DNA from: Archangium sp.
GTDB taxonomy: Bacteria > Myxococcota > Myxococcia > Myxococcales > Myxococcaceae
Reading direction: 5' to 3'
DNA length: 64,000 bases
NCBI GenBank assembly: GCA_030681645.1
Contig: JAUXRX010000017.1
Span: forward strand, 248,001-312,000
In this document: piece after piece, positions 30,903 to 41,130 of the stretch
How positions within the stretch are numbered: position 1 is the stretch's first letter
Layout: the number at the start of each line of letters is the position of its first letter
The notes under the pieces: model-generated
What the model was told of the DNA's origin: nothing
What the model saw: the letters and a program-made list of their open reading frames with translations, nothing else
Database searches by the model: none
Position numbers and translations under genes: made by a program

Positions 30903-31658
30903 GTGAAACTGAAAATCCTCGGGCCACACGGTGGCGAACTCCCCGGGTGCAAGAGCACCTGTTTCCTCGTCGACGATCGCCTCGCGCTCGACGCCGGCGC
31001 GCTCACCAGCATGCTCGACCTGCAGGCGCTGGCGAAGGTCGACGACATCCTGCTCACGCACTCCCACTTCGACCACGTGAAGGACCTGCCGATGATGTCC
31101 GACGTGATGGTCGGGCGGCGCGACAGCCCCGTCACCATTCACAGCAACACCGAGTGCATCGACACGCTCAAGGACAACATCTTCAACAACGTCCTCTGGC
31201 CTGACTTCACCAAGATCCCCACCCAGAAGAACCCGGTGTTCAAGCTGCGCGCCTTCAAGGCCGGCTCGAGCTTCAAGGTGGGGCCCTACAAGGTGAAGTC
31301 GGTGCTGGTGAGCCACCCGGTGGAGTCGTGTGGCTACGTGATCTCGGACGGCGCGGTCTCGATGGCCATCAGCGGAGATACTGGCCCCACCGAGAAATTC
31401 TGGAAGGTCCTCAACAAGGTCAAGGACCTCAAGGTGCTGCTGCTCGAGTGCAGCTTCCCCAACCAGCTGCAGGCGCTGGCCGACATCTCGGGCCACTTCA
31501 CCCCTCAGACCATCGAGAAGGAACTCGAGAAGTTCGATCGCCGTGGCTGCGAGGTGCTGCTGTACCACCTCAAGCCGGCCTTCGTGGCCCAGCTCAAGAA
31601 GGAAGTGCGCCACCTCCCGGTGCACGTGTCGGAACTGGGAGAAGAATTCGACTTCTGA
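30903..31658 (+). CDS. class II 3',5'-cyclic-nucleotide phosphodiesterase (metallo-beta-lactamase fold)
   Basis: A 251-residue MBL-fold hydrolase. The metal motif THSHFDHVKDL (about residues 56-66) and later SHPVESCGY, ISGDTGPTEKFW and LLECSFPN match the class II PDE family (yeast PDE1/Vibrio CpdP type), which opens cAMP or cGMP. The GTG start directly precedes KLKILGPHGGELPG, a typical N-terminus. It follows the cyclase and the CRP-like receptor on the same strand, which strongly supports the cyclic-nucleotide assignment over a generic MBL hydrolase. Confidence 0.85.
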   Translation: MKLKILGPHGGELPGCKSTCFLVDDRLALDAGALTSMLDLQALAKVDDILLTHSHFDHVKDLPMMSDVMVGRRDSPVTIHSNTECIDTLKDNIFNNVLWPDFTKIPTQKNPVFKLRAFKAGSSFKVGPYKVKSVLVSHPVESCGYVISDGAVSMAISGDTGPTEKFWKVLNKVKDLKVLLLECSFPNQLQALADISGHFTPQTIEKELEKFDRRGCEVLLYHLKPAFVAQLKKEVRHLPVHVSELGEEFDF

Positions 31659-31671
31659 TAGCGCCCCGGTC

Positions 31672-32295
31672 GTGCCCGCACCTCTCGTCCTGGGAATCGC
31701 CGGTGGTACCGCCTCGGGCAAGACGACCGTGGCCCGCAAGATTCACGAGGCGTTCGCCTCGCGGGTCGCCTTCATCGATCAAGACTCGTACTACCGGCCC
31801 CTCGATCACCTGAACCTCGAGGAGCGCCGCGAGGTGAACTTCGACCACCCCGACGCCTTCGATTCCGACCTGCTGGTCGCGCACGTCAAGGCGCTCAAGT
31901 CGGGCACGTCGGTAGAGAAGCCGGTCTACGACTTCGTCAGCTCGACGCGCCAGCCCCGCACCGTGGCGGTCAACTCGGCCGACCTGATCCTGATCGAGGG
32001 CATCCTGGTGCTGCACATGGAAGCGCTGCGCGAAGAGATGGACGTGCGCATCTTCGTGGAGACCGAAGACGACGTGCGCATCATTCGGCGCCTCACCCGC
32101 GACATCAAGGAGCGCGGCCGCGACTTCGACCACGTGATCCACCAGTACTTCAAGCACGTGCGACCCATGCACATGGCCTTCGTCGAGCCGAGCAAGCGCT
32201 GGGCCGACATCGTGGTGCCGCACGGGGGCAACAACGAGATCGCCATCGACATGCTGGTGGGGGCGATCAAGGCCCGGCTGGTCAAGGCGAAGTAG
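31672..32295 (+). CDS. udk: uridine kinase
   Basis: A 207-residue P-loop kinase that phosphorylates uridine and cytidine in pyrimidine salvage. IAGGTASGKTT is the Walker A; FIDQDSYYRPL, NFDHPDAFD, YDFVSSTR and LIEGILVLH are the uridine-kinase signatures. RRLTRDIKERGR forms the lid and FVEPSKRWADIVVP closes the family pattern. GTG at 31672 is chosen because residues upstream are a shifted reading of the preceding gene. Its 3' end overlaps the convergent DUF4340 gene by 14 bases. Confidence 0.94.
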   Translation: MPAPLVLGIAGGTASGKTTVARKIHEAFASRVAFIDQDSYYRPLDHLNLEERREVNFDHPDAFDSDLLVAHVKALKSGTSVEKPVYDFVSSTRQPRTVAVNSADLILIEGILVLHMEALREEMDVRIFVETEDDVRIIRRLTRDIKERGRDFDHVIHQYFKHVRPMHMAFVEPSKRWADIVVPHGGNNEIAIDMLVGAIKARLVKAK

Positions 32296-33784
32296 TCAGG
32301 CCCGCGTCGGGCACCGGCTCGTCCAACACCTCGGCGAGGGTGAAGGGGAACTCCCCGAACCTGCTCCCGTCCGACTGGAGCACCTGGTCGCGCGTTCCCC
32401 GCACGTAGAAGCCGCTGGGCGTCTCGGGCACGGGCTTGCCGATCACGAAGCGGGCGAGCTGCTTGCCGTCTTCGCCGTAGAGCGTGATGGACTTCGCCTT
32501 GTCGTCGAGGCCGTACTTGCCCCAGTCCTTCGGCTTCTCTTCGCCCGCCGCGAGCGTCTTGGCGCTGGCCAGCGTCCACAGGGCCGAGGTGACCTTGAAG
32601 ATCTTCGCCTTGCCCGCGCGCGGGGCGACCACCCGCCAGGCCTCGGCGGAGGCGTCGACGGTGTCCTTCGTCACCACGATCTCGGGGCCCCCCACGTCGC
32701 GGAAGACCATCTTCGTGACGGCCTCGCGCTTGAACCGGACGATCGTCTTGTCCTTCAGGTCGAAGGGGTTCCGGTCGTACTGAGTGGAGCCCGGGCCCAC
32801 CTGGGCCAGCGTCGAGCCCATCGCGTCGTCGCGGATCACGTAGAAGACCTCGGAAGGGCCGCCAGGCCCCGCATCGGCGATCCCTGCGTCGACGGCCTGC
32901 CGTGAGACGCGCAGCCGCACCGGCGGGCCCTCGAGCAGGGTGATGGTGGTGTCGACCAGCGGGGCGTCGAAGCCGAGGCCCCTGCGGTTCGCTTCGGAGT
33001 CCTCCGGGAAGGCCTGGGCCCGCTCACCGGAGATTCCGGAGATCATCGCCGAGATGCTGGCGGTGTCGGCCGGCTCGGCGAAGGGCCTGGTGATGTTCCA
33101 CTGCTTGTCGGCGTTGCGCTCGAGCACGTAGTCGTTGTTCACCGACTTCACCGCGATCTTCTGGATCTTCGCCTCGTCGACCGCGAAGGGCTGCTTGTCG
33201 CGCAGATCGAGGGTCGTCTTCCCCAGGGTGAAGCGCACCCCGCCTTCAGCGGTGAAGACGGGCTTCTCGTCGTTGCGCCGCACGTAGATCGAGCCATCGA
33301 AGGTGTTCTCGAGGCCGCCCACCAGCTTCACCGAGCGGCTCTCGCCGTTGACCTGGGCCGTCGCCTCGACCACGAGGAGCGGCTTGTCGAACCCGAACTT
33401 CGTGAGCGTGGCCTGGTCGGGGTTCTCCTCGAGAGTCGCCTTGAACTTCGAGGTCTGGAGCTGGCTGAGCGCCCCATCGACGACGAGCCGGTCGGCCTTC
33501 GCCTTCACCGGCGAGGTGACCCACCACTCCTTGCCCTGGCGTTCCACGACCGTGGTCTGGCCCTGGTAGGTGATGGTGAGCCTGCTGAACTCGGCCGGGG
33601 GCGAGCCGCCGTCGGGGGTGCGCTCGTCGAGCTTCTGGGGGGCGAAGAGGCGCAGGTCATGGTCCTGCTGCTTCGCCGTCTGGGCGTCCTTCTTGTAGAT
33701 GCCGAACCAGGCGTAGCCGCCGATGCCTCCGGCGATGGCGAGCAGCACCAGCATCTGCACGAGGGTCTTCTGGCTCTGGCTCAT
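32282..33784 (-). CDS. DUF4340 protein of a Gld-type ABC system
   Basis: A 500-residue protein with one N-terminal membrane helix (about 8-26). The long beta-rich exterior part has repeated units such as RLTITYQGQTTVVERQGKEWWVTSPV and IQKIAVKSVNNDYVLERN, typical of DUF4340. Last gene of the leftward ATPase-permease-GldG-DUF4340 operon, 4 bases after GldG. In this arrangement it is thought to be an extracytoplasmic accessory of the transporter (inference from conserved synteny). Substrate unknown. Confidence 0.85.
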   Translation of the reverse strand: MSQSQKTLVQMLVLLAIAGGIGGYAWFGIYKKDAQTAKQQDHDLRLFAPQKLDERTPDGGSPPAEFSRLTITYQGQTTVVERQGKEWWVTSPVKAKADRLVVDGALSQLQTSKFKATLEENPDQATLTKFGFDKPLLVVEATAQVNGESRSVKLVGGLENTFDGSIYVRRNDEKPVFTAEGGVRFTLGKTTLDLRDKQPFAVDEAKIQKIAVKSVNNDYVLERNADKQWNITRPFAEPADTASISAMISGISGERAQAFPEDSEANRRGLGFDAPLVDTTITLLEGPPVRLRVSRQAVDAGIADAGPGGPSEVFYVIRDDAMGSTLAQVGPGSTQYDRNPFDLKDKTIVRFKREAVTKMVFRDVGGPEIVVTKDTVDASAEAWRVVAPRAGKAKIFKVTSALWTLASAKTLAAGEEKPKDWGKYGLDDKAKSITLYGEDGKQLARFVIGKPVPETPSGFYVRGTRDQVLQSDGSRFGEFPFTLAEVLDEPVPDAGLTTSP

Positions 33785-33788
33785 CAGG

Positions 33789-35357
33789 TCACCGCGCTCG
33801 CCGGGCTTGCCAGATGGTGAGACCGATCGCCATCAGCAGGGTGGGGAAGACGTCGATCGCCAGCAGGCGAATGGTGCCCAGCTTCTCGTCGGTGAGATCG
33901 ACGGTGGAGATGTCGCGATCGGGCGGGCGGATGGTGATCTTCGCCGGCTGCTGCGTGGTCCACGCGAACGCGTTCATCACCAGGTCGCGGTTGGGGTCGT
34001 AGCCAAAGGTGCCGGTGAGCAGATCGCTGTCGCCGAAGATGACCACCCGCGCCTCGTCATTCCGGCGCGGGGTGGTGTGCACGGTGGGGCGGGTGACGCT
34101 GACCGCCAGGACCTGCTGGCCCGTGCGCTCGGTCGGATCGGGGGCCAGGGGTTCGCCGAAGGTGGTCTCGAGCCACGCGTAGGGCGTGGTGAGCACCAGC
34201 GGCACCACGTTGAGGTCCGTGAGCGTGCCCTCTTTGAGAAGGGTGATGCCCCTCGCGGTGGCGAAGACCACGTTCACCTTCGCCTTCTCGGCCGGCCGGG
34301 TGATCTCGTGATCGCCGAAGAAGGGCGTGTAGACGATGAAGGGCTGCTTGGGGTTGACCTTGGTGTCGGCCACGATGCCCGGCTCGATCTGGGCGCCGTA
34401 CTTCGCCAGCAGGCCCTCGAGCCCGGCTTCGGCCTGGGCCTCGGCGAAGAAGAGCAGCCGGCCGCCCTGGTCGAGGTACCGCTCGAGGATCGCCTGCTCG
34501 TTCTCGGAGAACGTGTTGGTGGCGCCGGCGATCACCAGCGCCGAGGCGTCGGCGGGTACCTCCTGGCCGTCGATCAGGTTGAGGGGCTGCGGGTTGTAGC
34601 CCTCTTCCTGGAGCACCCGCTTGGCGGTCGCCAGCGAGGCCGCCAGCGCTTCCGGGCCCTCGCCCGCGGGATCGAGGGGGAGTTCCCCGTGGCCCACGAT
34701 GAAGTAGAGCTTGTGCTCGCCCACGCGCCCGAGCTTGAGCAGGCCGTTGGTGAGCTCCTGCTCGCCGAGCTGCCAGCTGGCCAGCCGGTTGAGGTTGAGC
34801 ACGGTGTGGGTCTGCTGCTCGCCCTCGGAGATGAGGATCGCCACCGGCTCGCCCTTGCGCACCTTGTACTTCTCGGCGAGGTCGGGGTTACGGCGCGGGT
34901 CCTTGAACTCCCAGGCGAACTTCTCGTTGAGCGCGGCGTAGCGGCGGAAGAGCGCCGCCACCTGCTCGGGCTCGGGGCCGTCGACGAAGGCGATCACCCG
35001 CACCGGCTGCTGCAGGCCCTTGACCGCGTTCTCGGTCTGGGGCGAGAGCGAGAACACCTTCTTGGTCGTCAGGTCCCACGTGGGGCTGCGCCTGGCGACG
35101 ATGAAGTTGGCCGCGCTCAGCAGCGCCAGGAAGATGAGTCCCAGGCCCACCGACGAGGAATAGAAGAAGGCCGAGCGCGCCCACGTGCCCGCCCGCTCTC
35201 CCGCCGTCACCGCCCACACCGCGATGCCGAAGACGCCGAGGCCGAGCTTCAGGAAGAAGGGCACCAGCGAGCCGGCGGTGACGAAGAAGGTGACGAACGA
35301 GGTGAGGGTGAGCAGCAACCCGACTCCACCGGCGACGCTTCCGAGCGTTTTCTTCAT
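33789..35357 (-). CDS. GldG-family ABC transporter accessory protein
   Basis: A 522-residue protein with about three N-terminal membrane helices (residues 8-90) and one near the C-terminus (about 495-515). A periplasmic GldG/ABC-auxiliary domain lies between (LTTKKVFSLSPQTENAVKGL, YFIVGHGE, GGRLLFFAEAQAE, VVIFGDSDLLTG). In Bacteroidetes GldG works with GldA and GldF in gliding; in other phyla the same set is an uncharacterised transport system. It sits between the permease (10-base gap) and DUF4340. Confidence 0.87.
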   Translation of the reverse strand: MKKTLGSVAGGVGLLLTLTSFVTFFVTAGSLVPFFLKLGLGVFGIAVWAVTAGERAGTWARSAFFYSSSVGLGLIFLALLSAANFIVARRSPTWDLTTKKVFSLSPQTENAVKGLQQPVRVIAFVDGPEPEQVAALFRRYAALNEKFAWEFKDPRRNPDLAEKYKVRKGEPVAILISEGEQQTHTVLNLNRLASWQLGEQELTNGLLKLGRVGEHKLYFIVGHGELPLDPAGEGPEALAASLATAKRVLQEEGYNPQPLNLIDGQEVPADASALVIAGATNTFSENEQAILERYLDQGGRLLFFAEAQAEAGLEGLLAKYGAQIEPGIVADTKVNPKQPFIVYTPFFGDHEITRPAEKAKVNVVFATARGITLLKEGTLTDLNVVPLVLTTPYAWLETTFGEPLAPDPTERTGQQVLAVSVTRPTVHTTPRRNDEARVVIFGDSDLLTGTFGYDPNRDLVMNAFAWTTQQPAKITIRPPDRDISTVDLTDEKLGTIRLLAIDVFPTLLMAIGLTIWQARRAR

Positions 35358-35367
35358 GGCGCCTCCT

Positions 35368-36177
35368 TCAGGTCCAACGCTGGGCTTCGATGGAACGGTG
35401 GGTGAGGGCGAGGAAGACCGCGATCACCGAGCTGAAGAAGACGATCGGCTTGAGGTCGAGCACGCCCTTGACCAGGTTCTGCATCTGGGAATCGAAGGCG
35501 AGGTAGTTCAGCACCGAGCGCAGCGGCTCGTCGGCCCGCGGGGCGATCGAGCTGACCAGCATCCACAAGAGCGCGATGGCGAACGAGACGAAGGCCGCCA
35601 CCATCTGCGACTCGGTCAGCGAGCTGACGAACATGCCGACGGCCATGTTGGTCGCCCCCCACAGCAGCATGGCAAAGTAGCCCAGCAGCACCGTGCGCCA
35701 CTCGAGCGCCGAGCCTGACTCCGAGGTGCCGATGACGGAGAGGATGATGGGGAAGACGATGGTGACGCCCAGCGTGCACACCACGATGCCCACCGCGCCC
35801 AGGTACTTGCCCAGCACGATCTCGATCGGGCGGATCGGCGTGGTCATCAAGAGCTCGAAGGTCTTGTTGCGGCGCTCCTCGGCGAAGAGGCGCATCGAGA
35901 GGAACGGGGCGACGAAGAGCGTGAGCACGAGAATGGTGCCCCACAGCCCGATCATCACGCCGTCGGTGAGGTTGCGGAACTGCTGAGCCTCCGGGGGCAG
36001 GGCCGCCCACCCGCCCTGCGAGTTCCGGGCGAACTCATGCGCCTGCTGGAAGCCTGCCAGCAGCACGATGAAGAACACCGAGCTCACGAAGGCCATGACG
36101 GTGAACACCACCCAGGCCCACAGCGTGGTCAGGTACGAGGTCAGCTCTTTCTTCATGATGGCGAAGATCGTTCTCAA
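35368..36177 (-). CDS. ABC-2 type permease (GldF-like)
   Basis: A 269-residue integral membrane protein with about six helices (for example [53 protein letters not shown]). It has the ABC-2 signature [21 protein letters not shown] between helices. The reading starts at TTG (36177), giving [16 protein letters not shown], which fits the usual N-terminus; ATG at 36156 is the alternative. Pairs with the ATPase whose stop lies 3 bases upstream. Confidence 0.9.
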   Translation of the reverse strand: MRTIFAIMKKELTSYLTTLWAWVVFTVMAFVSSVFFIVLLAGFQQAHEFARNSQGGWAALPPEAQQFRNLTDGVMIGLWGTILVLTLFVAPFLSMRLFAEERRNKTFELLMTTPIRPIEIVLGKYLGAVGIVVCTLGVTIVFPIILSVIGTSESGSALEWRTVLLGYFAMLLWGATNMAVGMFVSSLTESQMVAAFVSFAIALLWMLVSSIAPRADEPLRSVLNYLAFDSQMQNLVKGVLDLKPIVFFSSVIAVFLALTHRSIEAQRWT

Positions 36178-36180
36178 GGG

Positions 36181-36897
36181 TCACTCCGCGGTCAGTTGGA
36201 TGAACTTGTCTTCGAGGCCGGTCTCTTTGCCGCCGGTGATCGCCGCCATGGTGTCGTCGGCGACGATCTTCCCGCGGTGAATGATGAGGACCTTCTGACA
36301 GATGGCCTTCACCTCCGAGAGGATGTGCGTCGAGAGCACCACGGTGTGCTTTCCGGCGAGCGACTTGATCAGCTCGAGCACTTCCCTGCGCTGGCGCGGG
36401 TCGAGGCCTTCGGTCGGCTCATCGAGGATCAAGAGGGCCGGATCGCCGAGCATGGCCTGCGCGATGCCCACGCGCTGCCGGTAGCCCTTCGAGAGCACCC
36501 CACACAGCCGCCCCAGCTCGGGGACGATGCCGGTGCCCTGCGCCACGCGGTCGATCTCCGACTTCACCCTGGCGCGCGGCACGCCCTTCAGGTCGGCGAC
36601 GAACTTGAGGTACCCACCCACGGTGAGCTCCGGGTACAGCGGCGGCGTCTCGGGGAGGTAGCCGATGCGGCGCTTGGCCTCGAGCGGCTTCTCGAAGATG
36701 TCGAAGCCGGCGACCCGCGCCTTGCCCTCGGTGGCCGGCATGAAGCCCGTGAGGATCTTCATGGTGGTCGACTTGCCCGCACCGTTGGGCCCCAGGAAGC
36801 CGACGATCTCTCCCTCTTCGACCTTGAAGTTGAGCGCGTCGATGGCGACGCGGTCGCGGTATTTCTTGGTGAGGTTCTCGACCTCAATCATCGCCAT
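36181..36897 (-). CDS. ABC transporter ATP-binding protein (GldA-like)
   Basis: A 238-residue nucleotide-binding subunit. Walker [11 protein letters not shown], the signature loop in the slightly unusual form [14 protein letters not shown], Walker [14 protein letters not shown] and switch His in [10 protein letters not shown] are all present. The first gene of the GldA-F-G-DUF4340 operon. ATG at 36897 (MAMIEVENL) is preferred because GGAGAAG lies about 6 bases upstream; a GTG two codons earlier is possible. Divergent from aspartokinase across 144 bases. Confidence 0.93.
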   Translation of the reverse strand: MAMIEVENLTKKYRDRVAIDALNFKVEEGEIVGFLGPNGAGKSTTMKILTGFMPATEGKARVAGFDIFEKPLEAKRRIGYLPETPPLYPELTVGGYLKFVADLKGVPRARVKSEIDRVAQGTGIVPELGRLCGVLSKGYRQRVGIAQAMLGDPALLILDEPTEGLDPRQRREVLELIKSLAGKHTVVLSTHILSEVKAICQKVLIIHRGKIVADDTMAAITGGKETGLEDKFIQLTAE

Positions 36898-37041
36898 GGG
36901 CACTTCTCCACGAGAGGGGTCGGCAAAGCGCGGCGGAATATAGGGGCGGAACTTCGAGTGTCAACGCGGGCTTCCGGAATGAATTCCACAGGTTGGCCGG
37001 ATTCGTGCAGTGGGCTATGGCGACCGTCGAGAAGGAGCCAC

Positions 37042-38196
<1,155 letters not shown>

Positions 38197-38198
38197 GT

Positions 38199-38242
38199 GA
38201 CTTGAACCCGCAACCTCGCGGGTACTCGAGCGCTCTGCCAGC
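38199..38242 (-). other. tRNA-like fragment (degenerate)
   Basis: Read leftward, GCTGGCAGAGCGCTCGAGT resembles a tRNA D-arm end plus the 5' side of an anticodon stem. It is followed by GAGGTTGCGGGTTCAAGTC, a convincing T-arm start (GGTTCAAGTC). The anticodon loop, the 3' anticodon stem and a complementary acceptor are missing, so this is not a functional tRNA. It lies just past the aspartokinase stop. A decayed tRNA or an attachment-site scar is possible; chance similarity cannot be excluded. Confidence 0.35.
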
Positions 38243-38266
38243 GGAACTCCGGAGCTGCTTTCAGCT

Positions 38267-38293
38267 GGGCCGGGGCCTGACGGGCCCCGGCCC
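38267..38293. terminator. 11-bp GC hairpin between convergent genes
   Basis: GGGCCGGGGCC (38267-38277), loop TGACG, and GGCCCCGGCCC (38283-38293) form a perfect 11-bp stem between aspartokinase and the convergent ice-binding-type lipoprotein gene. Neither side has a T-run, so it may act as a bidirectional pause or roadblock rather than a classic intrinsic terminator. Confidence 0.5.
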
Positions 38294-38307
38294 CCGGTGC
38301 CAAAGGC

Positions 38308-41130
38308 CTACGGCGCCGGCACCGTCACGGGGTTGTTGTCGAGGGTGACCGTGCCGTTGCGCGCCAGCCCGCGGCCCAGGAGCGTGGCCCCGCTGTTGAG
38401 GGTGACGTCGGTGAGCGAGAGGATGGTGCCGGGGAAGGTGCTGTTGACGCCGAGCGTGGCCGAGCTTCCGACCACCCAGAAGACGTTGGCCGCCTTCGCC
38501 CCGTTCTGCAGCACGTAGGTGGACCCGGTGCTGGTGGTCATCGAGCTGCCCACCTGGAAGACGAAGGCGGCGTTCTGGTCACCGCCGCCGTCGAGCACCA
38601 GGGTGCCGGTCAACCCCGCGGTCGAGGAGAAGCAGTAGACGCCGGGCGCGAAGGGGGTCGCGCCGAGGTCGATGCCGCTCTTGTCGTTCCCCGTGGGGCA
38701 GACCTTGCCCTGGGCCGCGAGGTACGCGCTGGTGAGATCGGTCTGCGCCTGCACCGCGAGCGCGTCGTTCACGTGCAGCACCCCGATGATGTTGCCCGGG
38801 GGGAACCCGGTCACCGCCGTCGCCACGCCCGGGTCGAGGCCCACGTCGCCGGTCAGCGCCGACGCGCCCGAGTTGATGATCGAGGTCCCCGCCAGCACGG
38901 CGAAGCCCGACGCCGCGCCGAGCGCGATGACGACGGGAGGGGGGGGCGCGGCGGTCAGCGTGAGCGTGGCGAAGCCCGAGATCGTCCCGCTGGTGGCGAC
39001 GACCGTGCTGGTGAAGGTGCCCGCCACGGTGCCGGCGGTGAACAGCCCCGCCGCGTCGATGGTGCCGCCACCTGCGACCACGGACCACGTGGCGGCGAGG
39101 GGGACGACGTTGCCACTCGCGTCCCGGCCGGACGCGAAGAGCTGGCGGGTGGTGTTGACCTCGAGGCTCGCCGCCTGCCCGGTGATCACGATGGTCGCCA
39201 GCGGGCCGGCGTTGACGGTGATCGAGGCGAGGGCAGAGACGGCCCCGCTGCTGGCGCGGATGGTGTCGGGGAAGCTGCCTGCGACGGTGCCGGCGGTGAA
39301 CGAGCCGAAGGTGTCGATCGCTCCGCCGCCGGAGAGCACCGCCCAGGTGGGGGTGACCACCACCGGGTTGGCGAACGCGTCGAGGCCGGTGGCCGTCATC
39401 TGCTGGATCGCGCCCATGTCCAGGGTGGACGCCGCGGGGGTGATGGCGAGCGTCGCCAGCAGGCCCGGGGTGACGGTCACGGTGGCGTTGCTCGAGATGC
39501 TGCCGCTCGTGGCGACGACGGTGTCGACGAACGTGCCCGCAAGCGTGCCCGAGGTGAACAGCCCCAGCGGGGTGATGGCGCCGCCGCCGGCCACGATGGA
39601 CCACACCGGCGTGAGCGAGACCACGTTGCCGTTCACGTCGCGCCCGGTGGCGGTGAACTGCAGGTCACTGCTCATGGCCATCGTCGACGCGGGGCTGGTG
39701 ATGACGATGGTCGCCAACGGGCCTGGCGAGACGGTGACCGACGCCCGCCCGGCCACGCCGCCGACGCTGGCGTTGACGGCGTTGATGAAGGTGCCGCTGA
39801 GCGTTCCGGCGGTGAACAGCCCGGCGGCATCGATCGTGCCGCCCGCGGTCGCAGCCCACGCAGGGGAGATCGAGACGGCGTTGCCGTTCACGTCGCGACC
39901 GAAGGCGCTGAAGAGCTGGGTGGTGCCCGGGGACAACGTGACGGTGATGGGCGTGACGGTGATCACCGCGAGCGAGTCGGAGGTGATCGTCACGGTGACG
40001 TAGTCAGCCAGCAGCCCGCTGCTCACCTTGATGGTGTCGATGAAGACGCCGGCCGATCGGCCCGCCGTGAAGAGCCCGTCGGCGCTGATCGTTCCGCCAC
40101 CCGAGACCACCGACCAGGTCGGCGTCACCCCGATGGGGTTGCCCGCCGCGTCGCGGCCCAGCGCGAAGAACTGCTGGACGCCGTTGACGGGCAGGGTGGC
40201 CGTGGTCGGCGTCAGCGTGAGCCTCGCCAGCCCTCCCGCGTTGATCGTCACCGACGCATACGCGGTGACGTTGCCCAGGTTGGCCCGCACTGCGTTGGGG
40301 AACACCCCGGCCACCGTGCCCGCCGTGAAGCGGCCCGTGCTCGAGATGGTGCCGCCGGCGCTCGTCGACCAGCTCGGCAGCACCGACAGCGCGTTGCCGT
40401 CTGCGTCCGCGCCGGTGACCGTGAACTGAAACGTGCCGCCGGGAGCGAGGTACGCGGCCCGCGGCGTGATCGCCATCGTGGCGACCTGCCCACCCACGAT
40501 CGAGACGGTCGCCTTGCCGAAGATCCCGGCCTGCGTCGCCCGAACGGTGGCGGTGAAGACCCCGGAGGTGCTCCCCGCGGTGAAGATGCCGTCGCTGGTG
40601 ATCGTCCCGCCACCGGCGGCGACGCTCCAGGCGGGGGCCATGGCGATCGGGTTACCGAAGGCGTCCTGCCCGGTGCTGAGGAACTGGGCGCGGGTGTTGA
40701 CCGCCAGCGTGGCGCTGGCCGGCGTCACGTGGATCGCCATCAGCGCGCCGGGCGTGATCGTCACGGTGGCGCGCGCAGAGATGGACCCGCTCGTCACCGT
40801 GATCGCCTCGGGAAAGCTCCCCGCCACCGTGCCGGCGGTGAACCTGCCCGCGGCGTCGATCGCTCCGCCACCCGAGGCAGACCACGCCGGCGAGACCTCC
40901 ACCGCGTCGCCCTTCGCGTCGTGGCCGACGACGGTGAAGAGCACCGCGCCTCCGACCGTCACCGTGGCCGCCGAGGCCCTGATGTCGAGCGTCGCCAGCG
41001 GCCCCGGCAGCTCGGGCGTGGGCGGCGTGGGCGTGGGCGTGGGGACCGGCGTGGGATCGCAGGCGGCGAAGACCAGCGCGGTGAGCAGAGAGAGTCGGGG
41101 CAGCAATCGGTTCGCGGGGGATGGATTCAT
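38308..41130 (-). CDS. lipoprotein with eight Ig-like repeats and a C-terminal ice-binding-type (DUF3494) domain
   Basis: A 940-residue lipoprotein: the signal ends LVFAAC (Cys24), followed by a Pro/Thr linker. Eight tandem modules of about 84 residues (about 50-730) follow, each starting like LATIVITPAASTL. They continue with a QFTATGRDANGN-like strand and end with a DAAGLFTAGTVAG-like turn; they look like bacterial Ig-like (Big-type) domains. The last 205 residues (ALGAASGFAVLAGTSIINSG, GVYCFSSTAGLTGTLVLDGG, NVFWVVGSSATLG, FPGTILSLTDVTLNSGA) match the DUF3494 beta-solenoid of ice-binding proteins. Such domains also occur in adhesins without known ice binding. ATG at 41130 restores the signal peptide; the 13-codon longer reading does not help. 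Confidence 0.88.
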   Translation of the reverse strand: MNPSPANRLLPRLSLLTALVFAACDPTPVPTPTPTPPTPELPGPLATLDIRASAATVTVGGAVLFTVVGHDAKGDAVEVSPAWSASGGGAIDAAGRFTAGTVAGSFPEAITVTSGSISARATVTITPGALMAIHVTPASATLAVNTRAQFLSTGQDAFGNPIAMAPAWSVAAGGGTITSDGIFTAGSTSGVFTATVRATQAGIFGKATVSIVGGQVATMAITPRAAYLAPGGTFQFTVTGADADGNALSVLPSWSTSAGGTISSTGRFTAGTVAGVFPNAVRANLGNVTAYASVTINAGGLARLTLTPTTATLPVNGVQQFFALGRDAAGNPIGVTPTWSVVSGGGTISADGLFTAGRSAGVFIDTIKVSSGLLADYVTVTITSDSLAVITVTPITVTLSPGTTQLFSAFGRDVNGNAVSISPAWAATAGGTIDAAGLFTAGTLSGTFINAVNASVGGVAGRASVTVSPGPLATIVITSPASTMAMSSDLQFTATGRDVNGNVVSLTPVWSIVAGGGAITPLGLFTSGTLAGTFVDTVVATSGSISSNATVTVTPGLLATLAITPAASTLDMGAIQQMTATGLDAFANPVVVTPTWAVLSGGGAIDTFGSFTAGTVAGSFPDTIRASSGAVSALASITVNAGPLATIVITGQAASLEVNTTRQLFASGRDASGNVVPLAATWSVVAGGGTIDAAGLFTAGTVAGTFTSTVVATSGTISGFATLTLTAAPPPPVVIALGAASGFAVLAGTSIINSGASALTGDVGLDPGVATAVTGFPPGNIIGVLHVNDALAVQAQTDLTSAYLAAQGKVCPTGNDKSGIDLGATPFAPGVYCFSSTAGLTGTLVLDGGGDQNAAFVFQVGSSMTTSTGSTYVLQNGAKAANVFWVVGSSATLGVNSTFPGTILSLTDVTLNSGATLLGRGLARNGTVTLDNNPVTVPAP

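Noticed and set aside
36037..37041. A long 5' extension of the aspartokinase frame
   Set aside because: It runs antisense to the ABC operon; the ATG at 37042 has a strong AAGGAG site and begins the conserved VVQKFGGSS region.
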